Shown here one piece after another: positions 8,714-17,647 of a stretch of 64,000 nucleotides of DNA. How positions within the stretch are numbered: position 1 is the stretch's first letter; every line of letters begins with the position of its first letter. Origin of the DNA: Parapusillimonas sp013416435 (lineage in GTDB: Bacteria; Pseudomonadota; Gammaproteobacteria; Burkholderiales; Burkholderiaceae_B). Under the pieces are notes generated by a model. The model was not told the origin of the DNA and did no database searches. It worked only from the letters and a program-made list of their open reading frames with translations. The translations under genes were made by a program, and so were the position numbers. The stretch lies in contig NZ_CP197474.1 in NCBI RefSeq assembly GCF_052180245.1, positions 1,488,001 to 1,552,000 of the forward strand, read 5' to 3'.

Positions 8714-9915
8714 CAATGAAAATGCTGCGGGCTCAGGTCGGTTTCCTCGGGTAGCTCAGGATGCATCATGTCGCCCAGCGCGTTGGGGAAATAGGGCGCG
8801 CCGCAGTCGTCGCAGAAGTCGATGGGATACACGCCGGCGAGCCGCCGGATGTCGGTGATGCCCAGTTCCTTGAGCAAGTCCACGATTTCGCCGGGTATGT
8901 CGACTTGATCGATTTCCGGGGTCTCGATGGCCGCCTCTTCTTTGCTCAGCACGGGCCAGATGCACCCATAGATGACTTCATCATCGCGCTTGGAGCTGAA
9001 TCCGATGCGGTATTCCTCGATGGCGCGTTCGCCGCAACCCACGATGACCGCCCGGAGGTCTTGCGGAGGGAAGTGCGCAGCCGTGTGCAGCCAGGTTACC
9101 GCCGCCTTGAGCGCGTAGGGCCTGATGCGTTTGTCGGCTTCGCGGCAATTGATGTAGAACGCATCGGGAAGCAGGTATTCGGCTTGGCAGCCTGTGAACA
9201 TGTCGACAAGGACTTCCGAACTGCCCGCCAGCCAGTCGCGGTGGCAATCTTCGCGACTGATGAACGCGCCGTCCGGCCGCGTTGTCTGCCACCGGAAAAG
9301 CGCGGCCCCTTTGGGAGCGACGAGCGCCCCGGTCAGGAAGCGGACATCGGCCAGGATGTTTTCCGCATCGGCCGACTTGCGTATGACGAGCGTATCGGAC
9401 GCCAGGCCGAGCGCCTGCTTGGCCAGTTGCTGCGTCCATTGGCGGGTTTCCTGGAAGGACTGCGGCAATTGTTCGAAGCTGGCAAGCGCAGGCGCCAGGG
9501 CCACGCGCACGTCAGGCGCGGCGATATGCTGCTGGATCTGTTCCGTCAGCGCGCGCCGCTGCTTGAGCGTCAGCTTGCCGCTGGGCAACTGGTAGCGTGT
9601 CCAGGCCACAATAGGAGCGGTGAACAGCAATACATCGTATTCGACTCCGCCGACTTCGATTTCCAGGGACTCGGAATGGGTTTCGGCATGTTCGACCAGT
9701 GTTTCGTAGACATTGATGTCGCCATCGAGCAGGGTGTCGAGGGCGGTTTCGATGGATTGGCTCTTTTTCCCCAGCAGGATTTTCTTAAGCTGGGACCCAA
9801 GGAGGTTTTGCCAGTAGCTGTCCTCCATCTGGCTGCCGGAACGGGCGAGCCCTTCGGCAAGAACCAAGAGGCGTTGAGTGTCGCGTGGCAGGCGTGCAGG
9901 CGTTGAAGCGGACAT
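8713..9915 (-). CDS. Conserved hypothetical protein, DUF2863-like
   Basis: A 400-residue protein that I believe belongs to the DUF2863 family found in Burkholderiales; the assignment is from memory and unverified. No transmembrane segment or signal peptide is seen. A CDDCGAPYFPN motif near residue 370 looks like half of a metal site, and the protein ends in His/Glu-rich sequence. Its TGA overlaps the earP ATG (TGATG), so the two are translationally coupled. That suggests, but does not prove, a role linked to EF-P or translation. Confidence 0.7.
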   Translation of the reverse strand: MSASTPARLPRDTQRLLVLAEGLARSGSQMEDSYWQNLLGSQLKKILLGKKSQSIETALDTLLDGDINVYETLVEHAETHSESLEIEVGGVEYDVLLFTAPIVAWTRYQLPSGKLTLKQRRALTEQIQQHIAAPDVRVALAPALASFEQLPQSFQETRQWTQQLAKQALGLASDTLVIRKSADAENILADVRFLTGALVAPKGAALFRWQTTRPDGAFISREDCHRDWLAGSSEVLVDMFTGCQAEYLLPDAFYINCREADKRIRPYALKAAVTWLHTAAHFPPQDLRAVIVGCGERAIEEYRIGFSSKRDDEVIYGCIWPVLSKEEAAIETPEIDQVDIPGEIVDLLKELGITDIRRLAGVYPIDFCDDCGAPYFPNALGDMMHPELPEETDLSPQHFH

Positions 9916-9952
9916 ATCAATAATACGAAAGTGTAACGGTCAAGAATCGACC

Positions 9953-9986
9953 AGGGCCTGGAGACGTTGAAGCGTCCCCAGGCCCT
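9953..9986. terminator. Stem-loop between acnA and the DUF2863-like gene
   Basis: A 14-bp stem (9953-9966 with 9973-9986, one mismatch) with a 6-base loop lies 31 bp after the acnA stop on the minus strand. The sequence after it is not a clear U-run, so it may be a weak terminator or an mRNA 3'-end stabiliser. Confidence 0.5.
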
Positions 9987-10016
9987 AGTGTACCGCCCTC
10001 GCGGCTTTATGGCTTT

Positions 10017-12719
10017 CTATGCGGCAAGCAGTTCGCGCAGTACGTAAGGCAGAATGCCGCCGTGGCGGTAATAGTCGACTTCGGTTGCGGTGTCGATGCG
10101 CAGCAGCATCGTAACCTGCTGCGAGCTGCCGTCCTTGCGGTGTATGGTCAGGGTGATGTCCTGCTGAGGACGGATACTGTTCTCGATGCCGGATATATCG
10201 TAGGTTTCCTCGCCGGTGATGCTCAGGCTTTCGATGCTGTCGGTGCCCTTGAATTGCAGGGGCAGCACGCCCATGCCCACCAGGTTGCTGCGGTGGATGC
10301 GCTCGAAGCTGCGCGCGACCACGGCCTTGACGCCCAGCAGCTGGGTTCCCTTGGCCGCCCAGTCGCGGGATGAGCCGGTGCCGTATTCTTCGCCCGCAAA
10401 GACGATGGTCGGGACGCCCTGTGCAACGTAGCGCATGGCTGCATCGTAGATGGAAAGCCGTTCGCCGGAGGGCTGGAGCAGGGTCTCGCCGCCTTCGTAG
10501 CGGCTGCCGTCGGGCAGCGGCGGAATCATGAGGTTCTTGATGCGTACGTTGGCAAAGGTGCCGCGCATCATGATTTCGTGGTTGCCGCGGCGCGAGCCAT
10601 AGCTGTTGAAGTCCTGCTTCATGACGCCGTGCGCCTTGAGCCATTCACCGGCGGGCGAGCTTTCCTTTATGGACCCCGCAGGTGAAATGTGGTCGGTGGT
10701 GACGGAGTCCCCGAAGATGGCCAGCGCGCGTGCGCGCTGCACCACCGGCATGGGCGCCGGATGCATGTCGAAGCCTTCGAAGAAAGGAGGCTCGGCAATA
10801 TAGGTGGAGGAGGGCCAGGTGTAGACGTCGCCCTGCACGCCGGAGATATTGTTCCAGAGCTCGCCGGGATTCGTCTTGATCTCGGCGTAGTTGCTGCGGA
10901 AGGCCTCGGGGTCCATGGCTTCGTGCATGAGTGCTTGTATTTCGGCGTTGGTGGGCCAGATGTCGCCCAGCCATACGTCGCCGTCCTTGCCGCGGCCCAC
11001 GGGCTCGGTCATGAGGTCGCGCAGCACGGTGCCCGCCAGGGCGTAGGCCAGCACCAGGGGCGGCGAGGCCAGGAAGTTGGCCTTGATATTGGGATGGATG
11101 CGCGCCTCGAAGTTGCGGTTGCCGGACAGCACGGCCGAGCACACCAGCCCGTTCTGGATGATGGCTTCATTCAGGTCGGGCGTGAGGTCGCCGGCGTTGC
11201 CGATGCAGGTTGTACAGCCATAGGCGGCCACATTGAATCCCAGCTGTTCCAGATAAGGCAGCAGTCCCGTCTTCGTGAGATAGTTGGTGACGACGCGCGA
11301 GCCGGGGGCCAGCGAGGTCTTGATGTGCTTGGGCACGGTCAGCCCGGCCTGTACCGCTTTCTTGGCCATCAGGCCGGCCGCCAGGAGGACGCTGGGGTTG
11401 GAGGTGTTGGTGCAGGAGGTGATGGCCGCGATGAGGATGTCGCCATTGCGCAGGGGCGTGCCCGCGCTGGTCATGAAGGTTTGCTGGAGCTTCTCGGGCG
11501 GCAGGTTGAAGCCGGACGTGGACTGTTCCGAGAACAGTCGGGTGAAGGTCGCCTTGACGTCGCCCAGCTCGATCCGGTCCTGCGGACGCTTGGGACCGGC
11601 CAGGGAGGGCGTCACGGAGGAAAGGTCCAGGGTCAGCAACTGGGTATAGTTGACGTCTTCGGCGTTGGGAACGCCGTACATGCCTTGCGCCTTGAAATAG
11701 GATTTCAGCGCGGTGATTTCAGCTTCCGAGCGTCCCGTGCCCTGGAAGTATTCGATGGTGCGGTCATCGACCGGGAAGAAGCCCATGGTGGCGCCGTATT
11801 CCGGCGCCATGTTGCCGATGGTGGCGCGGTCGGTGACGGACAGGCTCGATGTGCCCGGTCCGCAGAATTCGACGAACTTTCCCACGACCTTGTTCTTGCG
11901 CAGCAGTTCGGTCAGGGTCAGAACCAGGTCGGTGGCCGTGACCCCGCCTCGGAGTTCGCCCTTGAGTTCGACGCCGACGACGTCCGGCGTCAGGATGTAG
12001 ACAGGTTGGCCCAGCATGCCGGCTTCCGCTTCGATGCCGCCGACGCCCCAGCCGACGACGCCGATGCCGTTGATCATGGTGGTGTGGCTGTCGGTGCCGA
12101 CGAGGGTGTCGGGATAGTACAGGTTATTGGCCGCGTCGTAGTGGACGCCGCGCGCGAGGTGTTCCAGGTTGACTTGGTGGACGATGCCGAAGCCCGGCGG
12201 AACCACGCCGAAGGTGTCGAAGGCCTGCATGCCCCATTTCATGAACTGATAGCGTTCCTGATTGCGCTGGAACTCCAGCTTCATGTTCAGGTTCAGTGCG
12301 TTATTGCTGCCGAAGTAGTCGATCATGATGGAGTGATCGACCACCAGGTCGACCGGGACCAGGGGTTCGATGCGTTTGGGATCCTTGCCCATCTTGCCGG
12401 CCACGGATCGCATGGCGGCGATGTCCGCCAATAGCGGGACACCCGTGAAATCCTGCAGCACGACGCGCGCGACCACGAAGGGGATTTCACTGTTGCGCTT
12501 GGCGCGAGGCTTCCAGCCGGCAAGCTGCTTGATGTGCTTTTCGGTGATCTTCTTGCCATCGTAGTTGCGCAACACGGATTCGAGCACGATGCGGATCGAA
12601 ATCGGCAGCCGTTGTACATCGACGCCCAAGGACGCCCCCAACGCCGGCAGGGAATAGAACTGGGCTGTTTTACGCCCGACCTTGAACTGTTGCAGGGTGT
12701 TGAACGTGTTGTGCGACAT
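10017..12719 (-). CDS. acnA: Aconitate hydratase A
   Basis: A 900-residue aconitase of the AcnA/IRP1 type, converting citrate to isocitrate in the TCA cycle with a [4Fe-4S] cluster. Cluster Cys are in ITSCTNTSN (about residue 436) and CTTCIGN (about 502 and 505), close to the E. coli AcnA positions. Other family motifs are VGTDSHTTMINGIGV and GEEYGTGSSRDWAAKG. I chose the ATG at 12719 (MSHNTFNTL), which has GGAG upstream, over an in-frame ATG 10 codons earlier. It is one of three aconitase-superfamily genes within 10 kb. Confidence 0.96.
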   Translation of the reverse strand: MSHNTFNTLQQFKVGRKTAQFYSLPALGASLGVDVQRLPISIRIVLESVLRNYDGKKITEKHIKQLAGWKPRAKRNSEIPFVVARVVLQDFTGVPLLADIAAMRSVAGKMGKDPKRIEPLVPVDLVVDHSIMIDYFGSNNALNLNMKLEFQRNQERYQFMKWGMQAFDTFGVVPPGFGIVHQVNLEHLARGVHYDAANNLYYPDTLVGTDSHTTMINGIGVVGWGVGGIEAEAGMLGQPVYILTPDVVGVELKGELRGGVTATDLVLTLTELLRKNKVVGKFVEFCGPGTSSLSVTDRATIGNMAPEYGATMGFFPVDDRTIEYFQGTGRSEAEITALKSYFKAQGMYGVPNAEDVNYTQLLTLDLSSVTPSLAGPKRPQDRIELGDVKATFTRLFSEQSTSGFNLPPEKLQQTFMTSAGTPLRNGDILIAAITSCTNTSNPSVLLAAGLMAKKAVQAGLTVPKHIKTSLAPGSRVVTNYLTKTGLLPYLEQLGFNVAAYGCTTCIGNAGDLTPDLNEAIIQNGLVCSAVLSGNRNFEARIHPNIKANFLASPPLVLAYALAGTVLRDLMTEPVGRGKDGDVWLGDIWPTNAEIQALMHEAMDPEAFRSNYAEIKTNPGELWNNISGVQGDVYTWPSSTYIAEPPFFEGFDMHPAPMPVVQRARALAIFGDSVTTDHISPAGSIKESSPAGEWLKAHGVMKQDFNSYGSRRGNHEIMMRGTFANVRIKNLMIPPLPDGSRYEGGETLLQPSGERLSIYDAAMRYVAQGVPTIVFAGEEYGTGSSRDWAAKGTQLLGVKAVVARSFERIHRSNLVGMGVLPLQFKGTDSIESLSITGEETYDISGIENSIRPQQDITLTIHRKDGSSQQVTMLLRIDTATEVDYYRHGGILPYVLRELLAA

Positions 12720-12832
12720 ATGAGCTCCAGAAAATGGTTGCGCGGGCAACGGCGGCTGGGCGCCGCAGCGTGTCTCCAGCCTATTTTAGGACTGTTTCCA
12801 TACTATGGGGGAAATGTAGACCCCCCATGTCT

Positions 12833-13064
12833 GGGGTCAGACCCCGTACGGGGTCTGACCCCTCGAGGTCGCCTTGGGGCGGCCCGGCGGCGAAATGCAG
12901 GCCCCCCGCTGCGCCTTCGGCTTGCCGTGTGCAGCAAAAAAAGATCCCGGCGCGCGGCCGGGATCTTTCTGGCATGTCCGGGGTCAGACCCCATACGGGG
13001 TCTGACCCCTTGATACGGCGGGTTGCACAGAACTGGGGTCAGACCCCATGCGGGGTCTGACCCC
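12833..13064. repeat. Double-palindrome cluster C (three units) in the acnB-acnA gap
   Basis: Units lie at 12833-12862 (centre GTAC), 12980-13009 (ATAC) and 13035-13064 (ATGC). The last is 18 bp beyond the acnB stop on the minus strand. The 363-bp gap 12720-13082 holds these units, the acnB terminator and, nearest acnA, the acnA leader. I see no gene in it. Confidence 0.9.
12934..12967 (-). terminator. Intrinsic terminator downstream of acnB
   Basis: A 10-bp stem AAGATCCCGG (12941-12950 paired with 12958-12967) has a 7-base loop. On the minus strand it is followed by a T-run (A-run at 12936-12942 of the plus strand). It lies about 115 bp after the acnB stop, with two double-palindrome units in between, so the repeats would be in the acnB transcript. 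Confidence 0.88.
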
Positions 13065-13082
13065 TTCCGACTCTGCGCGGGA

Positions 13083-15668
13083 TCAGATACCGACCGAGTC
13101 TGCGATTTCCTTGTATTCCTCGATCTGGTCGAAGTTCAGGTACTGATAGATCTCATCGCCGCTCTGGTTGATCACGCCCATGTCCGCCATGTATTCCTCG
13201 CGGGTGGGAATGCGGCCCAGGCGCGAGCAGATGGCGGCCAGTTCGGCGGATCCCAGGTACACGTTGGTGTTCTTGCCAAGGCGGTTGGGGAAGTTCCGGG
13301 TGCTGGTCGACATGACCGTCGCGCCTTCGCGCACTTGCGCCTGGTTGCCCATGCACAGCGAGCAGCCCGGCATTTCGGTGCGCGCGCCGGCGGTGCCGAA
13401 CACGCCGTAGTGGCCTTCCTCGGTCAGCTGCTGGGCGTCCATCTTGGTGGGAGGCGCAACCCAGAGCTTGGCGGGGATGTCGCGCTTGCCTTCGAGCAGC
13501 TTGGAGGCGGCGCGGAAGTGGCCGATGTTGGTCATGCAACTGCCGATGAAGACTTCGTCGATCTTGGCGCCGGCCACGTCGGACAGCGTCTTGACGTCGT
13601 CCGGATCGTTGGGGCAGGCCACGATGGGCTCATGGATGTCGGCCAGGTCGATTTCGATGACGGCGGCGTATTCGGCGTCGGCGTCCGGTTCGAGCAGCTT
13701 GGGATCGGCGATCCAGGCTTCCATGGCCTTGATGCGGCGGGTCAGCGAGCGTTCGTCTTCGTAGCCGTTGGCGATCATCCACTTGAGCATCACGATGTTG
13801 CTGGTGATGTACTCGATGATGGGTTCTTTGTTCAGCCGCACCGTGCAGCCGGCCGCGGAGCGCTCGGCGGAAGCGTCGGAGAGTTCGAACGCCTGTTCGA
13901 CCTTGAGCTCAGGCAGGCCTTCGATTTCGAGGATGCGGCCCGAGAAGATGTTCTTCTTGCCTTTCTTTTCGACCGTGAGCATGCCTTGCTTGATGGCGTA
14001 CAGCGGGATGGCGTTGACCAGGTCGCGCAGGGTGACGCCGGGTTGCAGCGAGCCCTTGAAGCGGACGAGCACGGACTCGGGCATGTCGAGCGGCATGACG
14101 CCGGTTGCGGCGGCGAACGCCACCAGGCCCGAACCGGCCGGGAAGCTGATGCCGATGGGGAAGCGCGTATGGGAGTCGCCGCCGGTGCCGACCGTGTCGG
14201 GCAGCAGCATGCGGTTGAGCCAGCTGTGGATCACGCCGTCGCCGGGACGCAGCGAGATGCCGCCCCGCGTGCTGATGAATTCGGGCAGCGTGTGGTGGGT
14301 CTTGACGTCGACGGGCTTGGGATAGGCGGCCGTATGGCAGAACGATTGCATGACCAGGTCGGCCGAGAAGCCCAGGCAGGCCAGGTCTTTGAGCTCGTCG
14401 CGCGTCATGGGGCCGGTGGTGTCCTGGCTGCCCACGGAGGTCATGCGGGGTTCGCAGTAGGTGCCGGGGCGCACGCCCTTGCCTTCGGGCAGGCCGCAGG
14501 CGCGGCCGACCATCTTCTGGGCCAGGGTGTAGCCCTTGCCCGAATCGGCGGGATTCTGCGGCAGGCGGAATTGCGTGGAAGGCGGCAGGCCCAGCGCTTC
14601 GCGCGCCTTGGCCGTGAGGCCGCGGCCGATGATCAGCGGAATCCGGCCGCCGGCGCGTGCTTCGTCGAACAGCACGTCGGACTTGACCTGGAATTCGGCG
14701 ATGACCTGGCCGTTCTTCAAGGCCTTGCCTTCATAGGGACGCAGTTCGATGACGTCGCCCATATTCATTTGCGAGACGTCGAGTTCGATGGGCAGGGCGC
14801 CGGCGTCTTCCATGGTGTTGTAGAAGATGGGGGCGATCTTGCCGCCCAGGCAGACGCCGCCGAAACGCTTGTTGGGAACGAAGGGGATGTCTTCGCCGGT
14901 GTGCCAGAGCACCGAGTTGGTGGCGGACTTGCGCGAGGAGCCGGTGCCGACCACGTCGCCGACGTAGGCCACCAGATGGCCTTTTTCCTTCAGGCTTTCG
15001 ATGAACTTGATGGGGCCGATCTTGCCGGACTCGTCGGGCTCGATGCCTTCGCGCGGGTTCTTGAGCATGGCCAGCGCGTGCAGCGGGATGTCGGGGCGGC
15101 TCCAGGCGTCGGGGGCGGGCGACAAGTCGTCGGTGTTGGTTTCGCCGGTGACCTTGAAGACGGTCAGCGTCATGCTGGAGGGGACTTCGGGGCGGCTGGT
15201 GAACCATTCGGCGTCGGCCCAGCTTTGGAGGATGGCCCGGGCGTTGGCATTGCCCTTGTCGGCCTTTTCCTTGATGTCGTGGAAGGCGTCGAAGACGAGC
15301 AGAGTGCTCTTGAGCGCGTCGGCGGCGACGGGACCCAGTTCGGCATCGTCCAGAAGTTCGATCAGCGGTCCGATGTTGTAGCCGCCCAGCATGGTGCCGA
15401 GCAGTTCGGTGGCGCGCTTGCGGTCGATGAGCGCACAGGCTTCCTTGCCGTGTGCGACGGCGGCCAGATACGAAGCCTTGACCTTGGCGGCGTCATCGAC
15501 GCCTGCGGGAACTCGATGGGTAAGCAGTTCGAGCAGAAAGGCTGCTTCACCCGCGGGCGGCGCCTTGATCAGTTCGATGAGGTCTGCGGTTTGCTGCGCG
15601 GACAGCGGAAGAGGGGGTATGCCTGACGCAGCGCGCTCGGCAACGTGTTGGCGGTAGGTTTCCAGCAT
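13083..15668 (-). CDS. acnB: Aconitate hydratase B
   Basis: An 861-residue AcnB, the main TCA-cycle aconitase in many proteobacteria (citrate to isocitrate; also hydrates 2-methyl-cis-aconitate in some species). It has the AcnB-specific N-terminal helical domain (MLETYRQHVAERAASGIPPL), a swivel domain near residues 170-380 and the catalytic core with cluster Cys in GSCMTNIGHFR and GCSLCMGNQAQV. It has its own sigma70 promoter with an operator-like inverted repeat beside the -35 box. It does not share the acnA transcript if the terminator at 12934-12967 works. Confidence 0.97.
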   Translation of the reverse strand: MLETYRQHVAERAASGIPPLPLSAQQTADLIELIKAPPAGEAAFLLELLTHRVPAGVDDAAKVKASYLAAVAHGKEACALIDRKRATELLGTMLGGYNIGPLIELLDDAELGPVAADALKSTLLVFDAFHDIKEKADKGNANARAILQSWADAEWFTSRPEVPSSMTLTVFKVTGETNTDDLSPAPDAWSRPDIPLHALAMLKNPREGIEPDESGKIGPIKFIESLKEKGHLVAYVGDVVGTGSSRKSATNSVLWHTGEDIPFVPNKRFGGVCLGGKIAPIFYNTMEDAGALPIELDVSQMNMGDVIELRPYEGKALKNGQVIAEFQVKSDVLFDEARAGGRIPLIIGRGLTAKAREALGLPPSTQFRLPQNPADSGKGYTLAQKMVGRACGLPEGKGVRPGTYCEPRMTSVGSQDTTGPMTRDELKDLACLGFSADLVMQSFCHTAAYPKPVDVKTHHTLPEFISTRGGISLRPGDGVIHSWLNRMLLPDTVGTGGDSHTRFPIGISFPAGSGLVAFAAATGVMPLDMPESVLVRFKGSLQPGVTLRDLVNAIPLYAIKQGMLTVEKKGKKNIFSGRILEIEGLPELKVEQAFELSDASAERSAAGCTVRLNKEPIIEYITSNIVMLKWMIANGYEDERSLTRRIKAMEAWIADPKLLEPDADAEYAAVIEIDLADIHEPIVACPNDPDDVKTLSDVAGAKIDEVFIGSCMTNIGHFRAASKLLEGKRDIPAKLWVAPPTKMDAQQLTEEGHYGVFGTAGARTEMPGCSLCMGNQAQVREGATVMSTSTRNFPNRLGKNTNVYLGSAELAAICSRLGRIPTREEYMADMGVINQSGDEIYQYLNFDQIEEYKEIADSVGI

Positions 15669-15716
15669 TTTTGCTTACCCTTGGGTCGAGTTTGGGAAGA
15701 GGGGTGTATAGCCTCC

Positions 15717-15745
15717 ATTGTAGTCGGGAGCGCTCTTGGAGGCAA
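15717..15745 (-). promoter_or_regulatory. Putative acnB promoter
   Basis: On the minus strand a -35 TTGCCT (15740-15745) and a -10 TACAAT (15717-15722) are 17 bp apart. The expected transcript start is about 42 bases before the acnB ATG. The operator-like inverted repeat begins 2 bp upstream of the -35 box. Confidence 0.65.
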
Positions 15746-15768
15746 ATGTCTTATATCTTATATAAGAC
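15743..15768. promoter_or_regulatory. Putative GntR operator upstream of acnB
   Basis: An inverted repeat GTCTTATAT (15748-15756), CTT, ATATAAGAC (15760-15768). The 26 bases 15743-15768 are identical to 23709-23734 between mdh and gntR. The distance to the -35 box is the same at both places. The most likely binder is the product of the gntR gene at 23820. Confidence 0.7.
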
Positions 15769-15773
15769 TTAAG

Positions 15774-16049
15774 TCAGGCCAACAGATCCTGGTAGTTTTC
15801 ATGCCGCCGGATGTAGCTTGCAACGTAGGAGCAGACCGGTCGCACCGACCATCCGTTCGCGCGGGCCGTGTCCAGCGCCGCTCTGGCCAGATCGGCCGCG
15901 ATGCCGCGCCCGCCCACCGATTCCGGGACGCCGGTGTGGGTGATGGCCATCACGCCGTTCTGCAGTTCGTAGTCCAGCACGCTGAGGGCGCCGTCCTCCA
16001 GCCATTCGAATCGCTGCTGGGCGGTATTGTGTTGTATGGCACGGCTCAT
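15774..16049 (-). CDS. Small GNAT-like N-acetyltransferase (YjdJ type)
   Basis: A 91-residue protein. ITHTGVPESVGGRGIAADLARAALDTARANGW contains the acetyl-CoA binding pattern (V/GGRGIA) of short GNAT-fold proteins, followed by the conserved CSYVASYIRRHENYQDLL. The acceptor is unknown. It lies 6 bp after the downstream membrane protein gene in an apparent minus-strand operon from mdh/prp, and its stop is 5 bp before the acnB operator. Confidence 0.8.
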   Translation of the reverse strand: MSRAIQHNTAQQRFEWLEDGALSVLDYELQNGVMAITHTGVPESVGGRGIAADLARAALDTARANGWSVRPVCSYVASYIRRHENYQDLLA

Positions 16050-16056
16050 GACGGGT

Positions 16057-16452
16057 TTACTCCATGGTGATCAGGACGATGATCCAGAGAAATATCATGG
16101 CGAACAGTCCGACGAAGCAACCCGCCCACAGGCCGATGAGCGGCCATTTGACGCGGGTGGGCACATCGGCCGGACGCACATGGCGCAGCAGGTGGTTGGC
16201 CTGGCCGGCGATCCAGAAGCTGCTGTTCGGAAATGCCAGGCGGAGAAAGTAATCCAGCAAGATGGCAGCCTTGATGGAAAGCGGGTAGCGCACCCAGGGC
16301 CGCTGGTCCAGATAAGGATGACGAAGCGTCTGGTTGGTTTCCCGCAACCGGAAAAGCATCAGCACGGCCAGGGAGACGATGGAGGCCAGTGCGCATGCCA
16401 CCAGCAGCGTAAAGGACAGAGGCAGGGCGTACAGCAGAAAAGTATTAAACAT
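16057..16452 (-). CDS. Hypothetical membrane protein
   Basis: A 131-residue protein with hydrophobic helices at about residues 5-35 and 105-129 and an amphipathic middle (LDYFLRLAFPNSSFWIAGQA). I do not recognise the family. The start overlaps the end of prpF by 8 bp, so it is probably co-translated with the methylcitrate genes, but nothing in the sequence ties it to that pathway. Confidence 0.65.
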   Translation of the reverse strand: MFNTFLLYALPLSFTLLVACALASIVSLAVLMLFRLRETNQTLRHPYLDQRPWVRYPLSIKAAILLDYFLRLAFPNSSFWIAGQANHLLRHVRPADVPTRVKWPLIGLWAGCFVGLFAMIFLWIIVLITME

Positions 16453-17632
16453 GAGCAGGAACCCGCACCCAGCCTTCCATCAGGACACGGGCGCTGCGGC
16501 TCATGACCGCCTTGGTGACCGCCCATTCCCCGTTCTCGAGCCGGGCTTCGGCGCCGACCCGCAAGGTGCCCGAGGGATGGCCGAAGCGCACCGCCTCCCG
16601 TTCGCCGCCGCCCGCCGCCTGGTTGACCAGGGTGCCCGGAATGGCGGCGGCCGTGCCGATGGCCACCGCGGCGGTGCCCATCATGGCGTGGTGCAGCTTG
16701 CCCATCGACAGGGCGCGCACCAGCAGATCGACGTCGTCCTGGGCGATTTGCTTTCCGCTCGATGACACATAGCCGGCCGGTCGGGCCACGAACGCCACCT
16801 TCGGCGTGTGCTGGCGCTGGGCGGCTTCATCGATGTGCTGGATGAGTCCCATGCGCAGGGCTCCGTGCGCGCGGATGGTCTCGAACATGGCAAGCGCTTT
16901 GGCATCGCCATTGATGGCGTCCTGAAGTTCCGTGCCGGTGTAGCCGATGGCGCCGGCATCGACGAAGATCGTCGGGATGCCCGCGTTGATCAGCGTGGCC
17001 TTCAAGGGGCCGATGCCCGGGATGTCCAGTTCGTCGACCAGGTTGCCGGTGGGGAACATGGATCCGCCGCCGCCTTCTTCATCGGCGGCCGGGTCCATGA
17101 ACTCGATCTGGATTTCGGCGGCCGGAAAAGTCACGCCGTCGAGCTCGAAATCGCCCGTTTCCTGCACGGCGCCCTGGGTGATGGGAACATGCGCGACGAT
17201 GGTCTTGCCGATATTGGCCTGCCAGATCCGGATGGTGGCGATGCCGTTTTCCGGTATGCGTTCCGCATCGATCAAGCCGTTGCTGATCGCGAAGGGGCCG
17301 ACGGCCGCCGTCAGGTTGCCGCAATTGCCGCTCCAGTCGACGAAAGGCCTGTCGATGGAAACCTGGCCGAAAAGATAATCGACGTCGTGGTCCGGACGCG
17401 TGCTTTTTGAAATGATCACCGCCTTGCTCGTGCTGGACGTGGCGCCGCCCATGCCGTCGGTGTGCTTGCCGTATGGGTCGGGACTGCCGATGACCCGAAG
17501 CAGCAGGGCGTCGCGGGCCGGCCCCGGCACACGCGCCTCGGCCGGGAGGTCTTCCAGGTGGAAGAACACGCCTTTGCTCGTGCCGCCACGCATATAGGTG
17601 GCGGGGATTTTGATCTGCGGTAGGTGAGCCAT
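16445..17632 (-). CDS. prpF: 2-methylaconitate cis-trans isomerase PrpF
   Basis: A 395-residue PrpF-family protein, starting MAHLPQIKIPATYMRGGTSKGVFF. The fold is that of diaminopimelate epimerase. PrpF isomerises the trans-methylaconitate made by AcnD to the cis form so that the methylcitrate cycle can run. Typical motifs are VDWSGNCGNLTAAVGPFAI and FVDAGAIGYTG. It follows acnD after 15 bp. Its presence with acnD shows that the PrpD-independent version of the pathway is used. Confidence 0.96.
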   Translation of the reverse strand: MAHLPQIKIPATYMRGGTSKGVFFHLEDLPAEARVPGPARDALLLRVIGSPDPYGKHTDGMGGATSSTSKAVIISKSTRPDHDVDYLFGQVSIDRPFVDWSGNCGNLTAAVGPFAISNGLIDAERIPENGIATIRIWQANIGKTIVAHVPITQGAVQETGDFELDGVTFPAAEIQIEFMDPAADEEGGGGSMFPTGNLVDELDIPGIGPLKATLINAGIPTIFVDAGAIGYTGTELQDAINGDAKALAMFETIRAHGALRMGLIQHIDEAAQRQHTPKVAFVARPAGYVSSSGKQIAQDDVDLLVRALSMGKLHHAMMGTAAVAIGTAAAIPGTLVNQAAGGGEREAVRFGHPSGTLRVGAEARLENGEWAVTKAVMSRSARVLMEGWVRVPAHV

Positions 17633-17647
17633 GAATTCTCCTGTGCT

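Noticed and set aside
9953..9986. Stem-loop near acnA as another MITE end (GGGCCTGG resembles GGCCTGTTAACGC)
   Set aside because: The similarity is limited to a few bases and there is no second inverted end.
13023..15626. An 867-codon open frame on the plus strand opposite acnB
   Set aside because: It mirrors the acnB codons, has no domain match and low-complexity Gly/Ala/Arg/Asp content; acnB is certain on the other strand. High GC content produces such antisense frames. The same applies to long frames opposite acnA (10689-12434), acnD (17624-18883), leuS (44232-46229) and sdhA (25726-27162).
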